A stretch of 64,000 bases of DNA. It comes from Glossina fuscipes (Eukaryota; Arthropoda; Insecta; Diptera; Glossinidae). Below, in pieces: positions 22,020 to 34,729 of the stretch. Position numbers and translations under genes: made by a program. The notes beneath the pieces are model-generated. The model was not told the origin of the DNA. It was given only the letters and a program-made list of their open reading frames with translations, and did not search any database. The stretch covers positions 1,234,592 through 1,298,591 of the forward strand of contig NW_024003803.1 of NCBI RefSeq assembly GCF_014805625.2, in the 5' to 3' direction. Within the stretch, counting starts at the first letter, position 1. The number at the start of each line of letters is the position of its first letter.

Positions 22020-23805
22020 TTAGAATTTCCAAAGGGTTAATCTTCCAAATGCGGTACTTTTAGCCAAGAAAAAGTTAGGGCAATCGCACAGGATGTACTT
22101 TATAATAAGAATTTGTTCACAACTGCAGTTTGGGGAGAAAGATATCTTCAAGATCCATTGGTGTGTTGCAATTATATGACCAAGGTGAATTCTCGAAAAT
22201 GTTTTGATCTTGGTTTTCGCAACATTTTTTGGATACAAAAGTGGAGTTAATTGAACGATAATTGCTGGAAAACGTTAGCCCGAGGACTTGGAGCATCTGC
22301 ACGTTTAGTACTGGTAAGTCGTTAATATGCATCAGTAGATTTCCTGCATCGCACATTTATTTTCAACAGATGTACTTTTTTTTTGATTTTTGTATAGAAA
22401 TTTTAGCCCCTGAGGAGATTGATCTCGTGCAATAGACTCGAGGATGTTGATTGCTTTTGTGTCGTTTTTCTCTTTTGTAAAAATGTGTACATCGTCCGCG
22501 TAGAGGCAATGTTCGATCCTCGGTACACGGCAAAAAATTTTGCTAATTTCGTTGAAAGCGATCTGGAAAATCTTGACAGAGAGAGGAGATCCTTGCGGAA
22601 TGCCATTCATAAGCGGAAAGGAATCAGAGACATGTTTGTTGGTTCTAACTTCAAACCGCCGACGCGGCATCAATGATTTGATGTGGTTGAAGAATTTGGG
22701 TCCAACATTCCATGATTTCAAGAGTCTTAAAATAACATGAAGACTAACTCTGTCAAATGCTTTTTCGAAATCAATTGAGAGAATTGTTACATGATTCTGT
22801 TCGGAAATTGCTTTGTTAGTGAAAAAATCAATATCTAAAAGAGCGTCGATGCACCCTCTACCCCGCTTGAAACCAATTTGTTGCTTTGTAATCAGGTTCT
22901 TGGACTCAAGAATCCAAGATAATCTAAATGCCATAGTCTTCTCTAATACGTTTGAGAGGCAAGATAACAGAGAGATTGGGCGATAATCCGATGCAATGGA
23001 GAAATTTTTTGACTTTGGAATTGGAACAACTGTTGCCAGTTTCCACATGTAGGGTATATGGCCAGTCAAAAATACCGTAGTATATAGATCTAGTAATTTC
23101 TTTTTACTAGACTTAGACATAGCACTGATCATTTGGTATGAGATGCGGTGTAGAAGTATTCGCACCATATTTTTTCAAAGTAATAAGAAATCTCATCTAC
23201 GTCAGTTAAAGTTCCAAAGATTTTGTTCAGATTTGAAGTCCCATTGAGTCTGTTGATTTTGCTCCGGACAACTTTCAATGATGTATTTATATGAATTCTT
23301 CTCGAAAAAAGCTCGAAACAAAGTGCATTTGATTTTCGTAATTCCTTCCTGAATAAAGCATTGGCCTTTTTGTATAATATCAAATGCCATATTTTCATTT
23401 TATTTTTCCTCAAAAACAAAAGCGGGATGGGGCGGCCCCGCGGGAGAGTACGGAGAATAAATTGTAGAGTTCTTTCTGAGAAAACGATTGCGAAGTTGGT
23501 ATATAGAGCGAAAGCACTGTAAATTTTATGATTTTATGATTATTTGTATCGCTACGGCTTGTATTTGATTTTATAAAAACACCAACTCCTTGTTTGGAAT
23601 ATGAATTTTGATCAGCTTTCGTGAAGTATTTAGTATATGATTTAGATGGAATAAGATTAAAACAGCTTCGACAATGGGTTTCTTGAAGCGATAAAAAGGT
23701 TGGATTAAAATCACTTATGAGTGTACGGAGTTCATCGAAAGTATTAATAAGTCCTTTAATGTTCCATTGTAGAATTTTAAAAACGTTATTTAATTGTAAT
23801 GACAT
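22020..23805 (-). pseudogene. Element C ORF2: endonuclease, RT and C-terminal Cys/His tail
   Basis: ATG 23805 starts a frame with ILQWNIKGLINTFDELRTLI and FLSLQETHCRS, strand 1 (Asn) and the catalytic Glu of the LINE endonuclease. It stops after VLSLYIPTSQSFSQKELYN, and the GDFN and SDH parts are gone. RT frames 23419-23129 and 23168-22332 give PKSKNFSIASDYRPISLLSC, GFKRGRGCIDAL, LSIDFEKAFDRVS (motif A), NGIPQGSPLS (motif B) and CLYADDVHIF (motif C). The RT ends at LQVLGLTFSSNYR, then jumps to RIHLGHIIATHQ and CSCEQ...CDCPNF. RNase H and the thumb are deleted. The RT catalytic Asp residues are intact. Confidence 0.85.
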
Positions 23806-24181
23806 GGAAACAGAGTGGAAGGTGGGTTAAGTTGACATGTCAGCGTCTCCGTCGAGAAGGTCGCTATAGTAATTTTGCGTGAATGATTTATTCTTACCAG
23901 TAGAATAGTTTGTATTTAGGTGGTTTGGTACATTTGAAGCGCACGAGTGGGCGTACGTGAATAGTTTGAAATTGAAATTTGATTGATGGATGAAAGAATG
24001 GATTCAATATCACTGGTAATTTTTTGAGTAGAGTTGGAAGCTGGAGATTCTGGGGAACTTAGTTTATTAGATTTTAGCATACATGTTGTTGTTTTAATAT
24101 TTTCTATATTTGATGTTGCTTTGGTGTTTTCAATATTATCTTTGGCGGGTGATGGAACTGGTTTCGCAATATAATTTTTGG

Positions 24182-24927
24182 TTAATGGTGGAACAGGCTT
24201 TGCATTGCGGATTTGCGTCGCGATACGCCCATGCTGTAGTAATTTCCTGTTTTGATTTTTAGTATTTCACGCATCTGTACAAAACGTGAGCATTGTTTGT
24301 CTAACGCTGAGTGTTGATCATTGCAATTTATGCAGAAATTACGGGTACGGCTTTCAGCATGTGGAGGAAGACCACAGCTAGCACAAGATGGAGCACTGGT
24401 GCTCCTTTTTACGGTATGACCCAGGCGTTGTCGATTTTGCACCTCATAGGATTTGGAATGTATAGTTCTACTTTACATTTATACCACGCCACATCAACTG
24501 TTCGCGGTAGTCGATAGCAATCAAAGGTTAGAAAAATCCTTCCTGTAGGAGAGCGAGTTTTTCCGTCATCATTTAGTTTGGTGAATTTATATACTTCAGT
24601 CACTCCTTGATTGCCCATTTCGCGAACAATTTCATCATAAATTACACCTCTAACTGAGTTAAGTTTTTCATGCAGTTTAGCGGAAATAGCACATAGATTA
24701 GCTAAAGATTTCCACTTTATGAGCATTTCGGTTGCGCGCCGGTTCCCAGAGAGGACCAGTAAATTCCCATCGCGTAAAATCAATATAGAGTCTATGTATG
24801 TTGTAATGCTGTCTAGGGCTTTTTTTATAGCAAAAGGGCTAATTTGAGAAATTGTTACTCTAGCATTAGTTGAAGAAATAACAATATATTTTTTGTCAAT
24901 AGCAATGATGTCACTGATTGGCAACAC
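24182..24927 (-). pseudogene. Element C ORF1: gag-like protein with zinc knuckles, frameshifted
   Basis: The first frame (24927-24409, 172 codons from ATG) includes NLLVLSGNRRATEMLIKWKS, the RRM-like gag core of I-type ORF1. It breaks at RCKIDNAW, where the second frame (24442-24182) continues with QRLGHTVKRSTSAPSCASCG, CINCNDQHSALDKQC and RFVQMREILKIKT. These are successive C-x2-C-x3/4-H-type knuckles; in the first knuckle two Cys appear replaced (Arg, Ser). The protein would bind element RNA. A single frameshift near 24430 separates the halves. Confidence 0.75.
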
Positions 24928-27367
24928 CGAAAAGTCGGAATTTTTAGTTTTTTTTTCTTTGGGGGGATGTGTCAGGTAATAAATGAAATCTATTCGAGTT
25001 TATATAGCGTCCATTATGCTTTATGGTTGTCTATTATTTGGTTATTTATGAAATAACCACTAACTTGAAAAGATTTGGAAAACTACTGAGGATAATGTCG
25101 AATGTTTTCAAATCTTTTTTTTTTGTTTTGTTTTTGTTGTATTTAAAGGAAACACGTACGGTACCCGCGATGATCAGTTTTAGCAATAAACACAAAAAAA
25201 TTTCAATATATTTTAATAAATTTGAACCCTTATAAGTAATTACGCCTTAAAAACGTATAAAGCAATAAAGAAATAAAATAAAAAAAGGAATTGGAAAAGT
25301 TTTTTGCACAAAGAGAAAAGTATGACCACGTATCATGCCATAATAATGACAATTTAACTCGCAATACAGAAAAAGCTATAGTTAAATAACCCATATGATG
25401 ACACATTCACATTCAATATAAAGTATAAATTAGAAAGAATAAAACGTTAATGAGTTTTTTTTTTGTGCAAATAGCCGCTGGTTTTCTATTTAAACTTATT
25501 GATCTATAAGTAAATAAATGAAAGCTAAGAATAATTTGTAGGGAACGGTATATGATTTACAAAGGTAAAAGTACAGCTAGAGGATGGCTCTGGGTTCAAA
25601 TAAGTCCCGTTCAAAAAGATAGGTTGCGTCCGTCTGGATTTCCTGGTAAGGGTTAAGTATTTGCTATTTCGTTCTGAGAAGTTTTCGAGAAATGCAATGT
25701 AAACTCCCACATCTCCCGAACTAGTTAGCGCAACCACTGGCAGCGCTCAGTTGCACTAAAAATTGTTGAAGCCCAGTTCCAATTATTCGTTTGATAGAAC
25801 AAAAATTAGGTTTCAAAGACATAATCTTGTTACAGTATGTGATATCGTTCAGCATTGTTTGATGACCTACGTTTCTATGGCTTCACTTGTGCCCAACAGT
25901 TGGTAAATACAATATCTCTTACCTATAAAATTACGGGAAAAGTAAATAGTTCACGCGTTATTGTAATGTTGATTGTTCTGAGTTAATATTGGTTGTTCAG
26001 AATTAAAATAATAAGAAAAAAACAGCTGTAAATGGAATACAAACTAAAATATAAAGAAAATGTTGTTAGTTGCAAACCAAATGAAAAATTTTAAGTGATT
26101 CAATTATAAATTTTTAAAAGAAACATTTAAATCTGATCATATATTTCTCGCACAATTAGCTAAATTAAAAACAATAGCAACTTAATCAAAGTTTCTTTTA
26201 ATTAAACTAGAACACAAAAACTGTTTAAGCCAAACGAAGACATTGTTCTCAATCTTGCACTGAACCTTTGCAAATCATTGAATATCTGCAATCTCATTTA
26301 AAGCTTTTTTTGTGTACTAGATTAAACCCTCTCTGTATTTAATATTTTCAGTTTGAAAGTTTTTAAATGCAGCTACCGAGACATACGTAACGACTATATA
26401 TTTTTTTATCATCGATGCGGCATCAAACACGAAAAGGCATAGATCTGCTGTTTTAAGCAATTATGCAATTGTTAGCTTCGTCAATGTAAAAAATGCGCTG
26501 AAAACTAATTTTTCTAATAGTTTTTAACGAGATATGTCTATTCAAGCTAGTGTCAATTCTCACATCAGAAGTCCGCATTTTCTCTCACCGTTTCTTTAAT
26601 GGTGTGCGGCTTACCCCTGGTTTAGCTAAATATATGGTACTCTCGCGGGTCACTACTTCATCAACAATTGGTTAGTTTGTTTACTTAGAGAAAAAACCAG
26701 CTATAATTTTTTGGATTTTGCCAGCCACAAGTTTTCAAATGCGCGAATGACAGCAACGAACATGATACAAAATGAGAGTAAACGTTTATAAACTACTGGC
26801 TCCGTCGCGATGGAACGCTAACTCTCAAATACCCGATTACCAGAGTCAACTAAATGACAAGATGTCCAACATATTGTTCCAAATTCAAAATACGAGATTA
26901 TTACGGGCTTTTCGTGTTTCTGCTTTTGTCACTAACAGAAGTACCACTGCTAATTAGCAGCAATTGGATTGCTCGCTCTTTCCTTCTTGTTCTTTGTTAT
27001 GGTATAAATTCTGTCAATAATTTCTTAGTATGACGTCGCTTTCTCTCAAACGTTTGCAAGGCAGAAGCATATACAATTCTGTGTTTTTAAGTGAATAATC
27101 CTACGATGTACACATAAGTGTGTATGTACGAAGAATAGGTAGTTTTTTCTTTTTTTAAACGAGGGAAATTGTTGACAAGTTAAGTCAATGTGCGACTTTC
27201 TTCGCACTTAAACCCTCTCTACGTCCCATGAAAATTCTTCTGGAAGCACCGTTAAGCGTTACGTCAGCAGAACTGTCTAAGCCTCAACTCAAAGCGTCTG
27301 TCATATTATTATGTAAGTCTTCGTAAGCGCTTTTATGATTGAAGTTTAGCCGTTATCGGTTTACGTT
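24928..27367. other. No gene seen
   Basis: AT-rich sequence with short ORFs lacking family features. The 5' UTR of element C would lie at the left edge. The right part may include the decayed 3' end of the R1-like element at 27368-28905. Confidence 0.35.
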
Positions 27368-28905
27368 TTATATTTTTATCCAAATTTGTGGTTGACGTAA
27401 CACAGACATTAGTAGATTGTTGTCCGTTACCCTTTCTTCTACAGCATACTTTACCCCATCATCCTTTTGATTGCAAAAATACCTTGATTTGCGCTGAAAT
27501 TGTCCCATACCCGCAAGAATGATTGGCATGTTTGTTCGTTTTTCTCTTTTGATAGTAGGCCAGCATGTTGCTTTCGAGCATCGTACGTGTCTGCTGCTTG
27601 GCTCAGAGTTCACACCGCGTCAGCGTAGATGATTATTGACTGCACCACATTCGATAGCAATAGTCTTTGTTTCTGTCGCGGACTACCAATATTTGCTATC
27701 ACCATTCTTAAATCAACGTACATCCGTTTTGGCTTCTCGCATACTATATCGATGGGTTTAGTACTATTGACCATTAAACCAACGTATTTGATTGCTGGTA
27801 AGAACATTTTGTCCTAACCATCCTCTTGTGTACCGATCTGCTCACGCTTTTTTCTCCTTGTAATTAGTGCTATCTCTATCTTCTCTGCAGCCAGTTGTAA
27901 TATATTTTCCTGAAACCAATCTTTTATCAGCGCAACCGCTTTTGTTCTGATTTCACGAATTTTGCTTTAACTCCTTAGATATGATAGCTGTCGCAACTTT
28001 GCTCCTGTGGATAGTTGTAAGCTAAGCACTGCGCCGTACAGAACTGTTGTTATTACAAAATTATAATAAGGGCCTGAGTAATGATCCTTTTTTGATACGC
28101 TCTAATGTAAGATATAATAGAGTCCTTTCGGCTAGATAACTGTTACCCATTCGCATTAAGTATGAAGGAGCTCGCAATCTTGTCAATGCAACTATCGAAT
28201 ATATGCTCCCGAATCAAAGCATGTTTTATGTCTAGCGGCATCACGGCATCGTATTCTTTATTACCAAACTGTCATTTGGCACCTCTAATAGCCTTATCAG
28301 TTATTCTAGTTATCTCTTTTATCACATCTACGGTGCAGCAATTTTTCTTAAAATCATATTGACATTTTGATATACCTTCTACCTTAATAAAGTACTCTTC
28401 TAGGCGGTTCCCAATCGCCACTTCTAATATCTTCTCAGCTGTCATTCATAGGGGGCGGTAGGAGTCGGGCTATCCTTCAGGCTTATTTAGCTTTGGCAAC
28501 ATGCATTTGCTTCCATGTTTTACATACTGTGGGGAATATATCTCCACCTACGCTTCTTCCATAAACTTTTGAGACGAGCGTTGGGCTATGTTCCTCCGCA
28601 GCCTTTATCACTTAATTTCAGATGCTATCTGGCCCGTGTGCCTTGTCATTCCTTAGGCAAGCTTAATTTCAGCAGTGTTAACATCATATGGAGACCTTTT
28701 AATATTGTGGTTGGCAACGGGGTTTCGACTACTTTCTTCGTGAAGAGAGGGTCCCTTGGAATCTCCCCCATACCCTCCTTTGGCTTTGTTATGGCCATGA
28801 CGGTACGCTCCTTCTCATAGATTTGAGCCCGCATCGTCACATAGTTGTTTTACTTCTTTTCATGGCTGCTTTCACTGCTCTTCGCGCATGCTTGTGAATG
28901 TCTCT
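27368..28905 (-). pseudogene. Element D1: heavily decayed R1-like LINE reverse transcriptase
   Basis: Reading the minus strand across frames from 28905 gives NDKAHGPDSI followed by VIKAAEEHSPTLVSKVYG (RT motif 1-2), PDSYRPL and EKILEVAIGNRLEEYF (near 28465-28380), then CCTVDVIKEITRITDKAIRG (near 28340-28290). Further along are WFQENILQLAAEKIEIALI (near 27920-27860), AIKYVGLMVNSTKP and NIGSPRQKQRLLLSNVVQSI (27800-27620), and DARKQHAGLLSKEKNEQ (near 27590). Order and wording match R1-clade RTs, which use KAPGPDGI, KYLGLMID and NIGGP. Motifs A-C are mostly lost; the FADD box is not readable. Many stops and frameshifts make it an old copy. Confidence 0.68.
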
Positions 28906-31900
28906 GTATACTCCCTATTGTAGAGTGTGATTTAGCCTTCTTTACTTGCGTCTTGCTTGTGTGCATTTCTTCCTCAATTCTGCAACTTTAATATTCCTCC
29001 AATAGACTGCTTTGCGATAGGACAATTTAACCTTTTAACCACGGCAGCATCACATGCGTTAGCTACATGTGAGGCGACTTTTCTTGTTTGTTTCTCAGTT
29101 TTCTGTGGCCGTCTTATAATATCATTTTCGAGAAAGGAAAATATGATACTGTTGTAAATTTCGCTTTTCTAAGCTGCAGTCCGTATCACTGGATAGTGGA
29201 TATTTTCTTCAACAGAAATTCACTTCAAAGTTTTTTTATTTACAATTATATCCCTTAAATGTAGGATTATTCACAATTTATTTTTGACAATACTTTCGAC
29301 TGCTTAACTCAAATGTTCTTTTTTTCTATTGACTCTCCCTTCCACAAATATTCTACTTATATACATATTTACCATCATATTACTAGTACCTAATTTTATA
29401 GCTTCATCCTTAATTCGTTAACCTGCTTTTCTGGTACTCGTTTTCCTCGATCGGCAGCTGCTTGACGCGCTGCGAATGTGTATTTGGTTTTTTTTTTTCT
29501 TCCTCTTTAGGGATTTTATTACTTCGCTGGAATGAATTGGATTTGGGATTTCCGTAACAATAATATACAAGAATGTGGTATACAAAAAGGAAGCTTGGTG
29601 ATTTCAACAGGGTTGGAGCGCTGCATTGTATCTGCTAGTGATAACGATGTTGACGATGATAATGGTGATGCTGTGAAAGCTGGAGATCAGTATTGTTTTT
29701 GTGCACTTGAACTGTTTAGTATAATCTTAAATCTAGTAAGAACAATTTATAAAATATTATAAACAAAAGCTGCAATTGCGTTTTTTGTCATTAATGTTGC
29801 TCTTGTTTTTATAAGTTCCTAGGAAAGTTTGCTCGGTTTTAATAATCAATTTATAATATCTTTCTTCCCGCACAACTTTGCATTCGAAATTTAGTTGTCT
29901 TCATAACTTTTTCCCAATTACAGAGGACATCGTTGGTCTTTCGATATGGCTTGATGTATCAACTAATTTCTCAGTCACCATGTTTCTCGCATTTATTGTA
30001 ACATATTTTATTCAATGATTTAGCATGTAATAGCCGACTATAATGATTGAAAAGATTTTTCACACGTTTTGGACACATATTTTTAATCATGAAGTTTGCA
30101 CAGGAAAGGGTCGTGACGACAAAATATTTCAATTCCTTTGCAGTATTCTTGCTATTTCTGATTAAAGATTTAAACTAAAAAAAATCAAGTATTCTTTTGC
30201 CGCTAAAAACTATTGATCAATTTGCAAAGCATATTTTTTGGTTCAGATTAATTGAATTTGATCATGACAACGTCAGAATATACTTAAAACTTTATTTTTA
30301 CCCTGTTATTCCACTTAAACAAACCTTTCTTAGGAATATTTTGTACACCACACTCTATTATGATTGTGCCAATGAAATATTTACAACACTTGATAAAACA
30401 TTAAAGAGTTTTTAAACTTTTTTGGAATACATGTAAATGATCTTCAATGCTTCAACTAGACGCTTTTAAATGGATTCGCTTCTTTCTTCCTACTACCAAA
30501 CGTCGCATTATCGATAGTTTGTTAAAGTAACTCTTTTTAATTTGCAATTTCGTAATTTGTAATTTCTTGTTCGCTTTGGGAGATATGCACCTTTGTGGCT
30601 ATAAATACGCATAAAATTTAAAATAATTGAGAAAATGTTGCTTGAAAATATGTTTAAGAAACATTGCTAATAAATCCATCTCTATTCTATTCTCTGCGAT
30701 AAACATGTAAGTACAAGTTTATCTATTCTCAATTTGTTCTAAAAATATTCCCGAATGATTATAGTAACGCAACGACATAAGTGATTTCAGTTTCGTTGTA
30801 GTTAAATAATCTTCAAATTGTTTTATACCCTTCTAATATATTTGCATCCTTAACAATTTAAAAACGGACTTTTTCAGGGAACAGAATTTTAAAAAAAATT
30901 TTTTTTTCAAAGCATGCCAATCTCCATGCCTGCCAATTATTTGCTCGTCGTCATTTTCTTCAATATTGTAATTGTAACTAGAGTTACGATATAATATAGA
31001 ATGTTATAAATTGTCTTATATGTATATATATAAGTCTCCTAACGTAAAGTTCGGTAAGAGGAAAATTTCACGGAAAATTGTGATTTTCATTAAAAAATAA
31101 CGTCTGTCCGTGAGTGTACGAAATAAAGTATCTCTTGGTAAGATTATTATCCATGAAGATTATTTGTTCACTGTGAAAAGTAAGATGGCACAATTTAGAC
31201 TGAGCTGCTAGCAGAAAGCCTGCATGTGACAAGTAGGGAAGGGATTGTGGTCGTATTACCATTGAAGTAGATTAACGGTTAAATAGTGGAGTAATATAAA
31301 AGAAGACGAAGGCGATTGTGATGATGAAACAGTTGCATCGAAAACGTTAGTAACGAAGCAAGCGATAGAGCAGACAGAGAAGCCCTTTTCGAGGTATATC
31401 ATATATGCAGATATCTTTAGAAAAAACTACAAAAAGTACGAAAGTACACTGCGAAAAATGTTTGATTTTCATAATCAAGGGTAATTTTGCAGGCATTCTG
31501 TACGAAACTTTCATGCAACAAAACAATTATAGTGCAAAAGGCAAAATCCCATAAATGAAATTTTTTAGATATACCGGTATCAATGTGAAATGCATACAGC
31601 AGAACGTTATGAATATTGAACATAAATTACGTATTAGGAAATTACGTGTTGATAAGATTATGGATAAAACGAATAAATGGTTTCTTACAGAAGGTGACTG
31701 CAGCGAGAACGAAGACCTTAAGAGTTTTATTGTGCAAAAATTTGTAATCCTTGGCTCGACAGTGTGCCGACTTAAATTATACTGATCGGGAAAATAACAA
31801 ACAATTAAAATTACATAAAGTAGAATTAAGGACTAATTTTTAATATTTTATTCATTTATTTCATTATTCAATTATGGAATAATAACAATATGATAATAAT

Positions 31901-32479
31901 ATTTGTATCACATGGGATAATCAAATACAATTAATAAATATATAAATAAAATACGTAAATTATATAAAGGTGGACATAAAAAATAGAACACATATTTTTT
32001 AATAACAAACAGTTTTTTCATATTTTTTGTTGTGAAAATTGTCATTGAAATTTATCCAAGAATTTGTCAAACATAAAATTGAGAATTCTTCAATGTGACA
32101 TACACGGTAAAAGAACAAATCATATTTGCCTCATACATACCTACTGTTTGGCTTTTTTTCGCACATGAACTCGCATATGAATGCCATAATACATATCTAC
32201 TTAAACACAAAATTGTACAGTTTATGCTTGGCAACTGTTTGATAAAGTGCGGTGTTCTCCTATTTGCGCACTGCGATCTTCCCACATTTATTAATTGCTG
32301 GGAACTTTATCCCGGTGTAACATTGCAACTCTTTCTTTTATTTTTGAAGTTTGATAACTGTGTGAAAACATGTAACATCGCCCGTGCTTCCTTTTCTTCT
32401 TTTTGCTTGCTTGTATTGTGGTAATCTGCGGAGTGCTACTTGGCTGTATTTCAGTATATCCTACTGTGTACGCAAAAAG
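28906..32479. other. No gene seen
   Basis: The leftmost ~200 bp probably belongs to the upstream part of D1. The remainder is AT-rich with short ORFs (for example 29532-29762, 31555-31785 and 32095-32424) that match no family I know. Confidence 0.35.
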
Positions 32480-33290
32480 GTGCTTAAAAAGGCACAACTA
32501 ACTGTATCCTGTGCCCAATGCGACAGACGTTATCATACAGATTGTGTCAAGATTTCGCAAAAGAAGTATGCAACATTAATTGGGAATCCTCTTTTACTTG
32601 CTCGGATTGCTTAAACGTCTCCCGGGAGACATTCCTACATCAGTAGCTTCAACAGGCGCTCGAACTTCATAGGAATTAAACTCGAGGAAAAGTTTTATTC
32701 ACGCATTACCAACTTACAAGTGGCCATGAAAGTTATAGAGGAAAGGTTAGAAAATAAATTCGAATTTTGGAAATAACGCAGAATCGGTTTTCTTCACATT
32801 ATAGTCGTGCTGAAATTATCATATCAGGCTAGTCGGCTCAATTCGTGAATATCCCGGTGCACGTGGTTAAAATCACCAATTGTCTTAATGTAAACATCTC
32901 GAGCACGGGAATCAACTATATCAACTTATATAAAAAAGAAGAATGATCCTTTGGTGAAATTTAATGGCGTGGTTGTAAGGAATGTGTTATTGAGCAATTA
33001 TCTTACCGTGGTGAAACACCTGCTCGAATCTATAGCAATGAACATCTACCACCGCTATGTCAAAAATTGAACCCTTTATACAGCAAGATAAAGAAAAATG
33101 GTAAAATTACCAAATTGAAGATTCTCAAAAAAGATTTGGCCAAAGTAAGTATTGCAACCAACAACCGCGCTGTGGTTTCGTATAATATTGACACGTTCCT
33201 ACACAGGTACAACGAAGTCTTATCTTTCTCCAATATCTTGTTTATCCCTCTTATTGTATCTCAGCCTTCCTTGTTATATTTATTGTGGTA
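32480..33290 (+). pseudogene. Element E ORF1: PHD-like zinc finger and FP25K-like domain
   Basis: SCAQCDRRYHTDC (near 32503-32545) followed, after a frameshift, by WESSFTCSDC (near 32580-32612) forms the C4-H-C3 pattern of a PHD finger. It is analogous to that in element B ORF1 but clearly diverged. Further on, ARIYSNEHLPPLCQKLNPLY and KKDLAKVSIATN (33025-33160) resemble the C-terminal domain related to baculovirus FP25K found in insect LINE ORF1 proteins. At least three frame breaks separate the parts. Role: RNA-binding ORF1 protein of a LINE (inferred from family). Confidence 0.6.
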
Positions 33291-33459
33291 GTTTTCTTAT
33301 GTACTGGATTGTAGTATCGTTATAATAGTATCGTTAGAATAACATACAAGTGAATTTTAGAATACATATGGAATTATAGTCATAAATTTAATTATATTAA
33401 TTCGCAGGACTGAAGTTTTGTAATAACCATCTTGATCTGTTGTAACCCATATTCCAATG

Positions 33460-34075
33460 ATGCTGGACCTTGATCCAATTGCCAGCAACAAACCCTTTCG
33501 GCGCCGTCTCAAGTATGGCGATCCAAATCTTAATGTTCCACACCTTAACTGCCACAGTATTAGTCCTTCTAGCAGGTCTACGAAACTGAGTGAGCTTATT
33601 AACTTTCTCAAAAGTAAAATATTCGATATTTTTACTGTAAGTTAAACTTGGCAAAGAGTTCACGTATCTGACGCCCCTGTAGATTTGCCAAGCTGTGATA
33701 GAGCTACAAATGACCGACCAATGTACAGAGTTGGGGAAGTTTCCTTATACATATCGTTCAAACTGCATTTTAAGAAAGTTTTTCGAGGTGTGGAAGAGAA
33801 GATCTATGAATCTCTTTTCTTTCAACTGAGTCTGCAGAATAATAAATTGCTGGTTGGTGTTGTCTACTTGCCCAGAGGAAATATAACCACCCTCGAAAGA
33901 AGACATCGTGACCTGCATGCTTTGTACCCCAATGTTGTAATAACTGGAGCCTTTAATTGTGATTTATTTTACTCGTACACTCCAGAAATAATCTGTGCTG
34001 CAGACATAATCCCGCATCGACTCGTTTTATTAGCAAAGATCCACTTCACTTATTCCTTACTTTTTTATAAGTGAA
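33460..34075 (+). pseudogene. Element E endonuclease domain (AP-type), degenerate
   Basis: LNVPHLNCHSISPSSRSTKL and FLKSKIFDIFTVS (33525-33645) correspond to the first strands of the LINE endonuclease (usually LN.RSL...K..EL...L.....DI..ltETW); the Glu is lost at a stop. Frame 33685-34074 continues with KLLVGVVYLPRGNI and NVVITGAFNCDLF, the GDFN motif with Asp changed to Ala. Loss of both Glu and Asp means no nicking activity. Confidence 0.65.
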
Positions 34076-34729
34076 AATCTCAATTCTGTACTATGTTGTC
34101 AAACTATCGCCCCTAGTTTTTCGCATCAAGCGTTAATCTCATTATCGCTTTTTGCCAACGTCATCAGAATTAGACAGGAAATCTAATATAAAAACTTTGA
34201 GAAGGCTAATATTAACGAAATTTTTAGTTATTTAGACGGAGTTCATCTTATCCCAATATATATTTCAGATTTTATTGACTCAATCTGACTTTGTAACCGA
34301 TACACTGCACAGCATCCTATATTTTGTTCCTGATCCTATACATTCATCTAGTACAGGTACCCGTAGCTGGAACCTTTCATTAACATCTTATATGAAAGAT
34401 CGCTCAAAGATGTTGTCTATGAATAATGTAAGTTGCCCAATAGGGTGAACTAGAGAAAGCAAAAAAATCGAGCGTATGCTAACTTCTTCGGTAATGCCAG
34501 TTATAAGCAAAAGTGGCATATGCTAAGGTATATTGGAAGCTAGTAATGATAACTCTAATGAGATAGATATAATGTAATGCTACTAATGAATTTTTTCGTG
34601 CAAAATCAATTAAATAGTCCGCGGCTCAGTACCATTTCTCAATAATTTTAGGGATAGATATTTACTTTTCTCATTCCAGAATGTGGATGAAAGCATTCTT
34701 CACAATACGATTCGAAAAATGACATCTAT

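Larger units (their letters stand above)
22020..24927 (-). mobile_element. Element C: I-like LINE with internal deletions
   Basis: In minus-strand order: gag-like ORF1 (24927-24182), endonuclease (23805-23430), RT (23419-22240) and a C-terminal Cys/His tail (22238-22020). An ORF1 with CCHC-type knuckles plus the tail motif SFSPNCSCEQ...CDCPNF suggests an I/LOA-type element. The C-terminal half of the endonuclease is missing (junction near 23430), as are the RT thumb and RNase H core (junction near 22260). It is a different family from element B, but architecturally like element A. Confidence 0.82.

Noticed and set aside
22419..22740. Plus-strand ORFs of 66-85 codons
   Set aside because: Antisense to element C RT motifs B and C.
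28162..28820. Plus-strand ORFs of 66-101 codons
   Set aside because: The minus strand of the same region encodes recognisable R1-type RT blocks.
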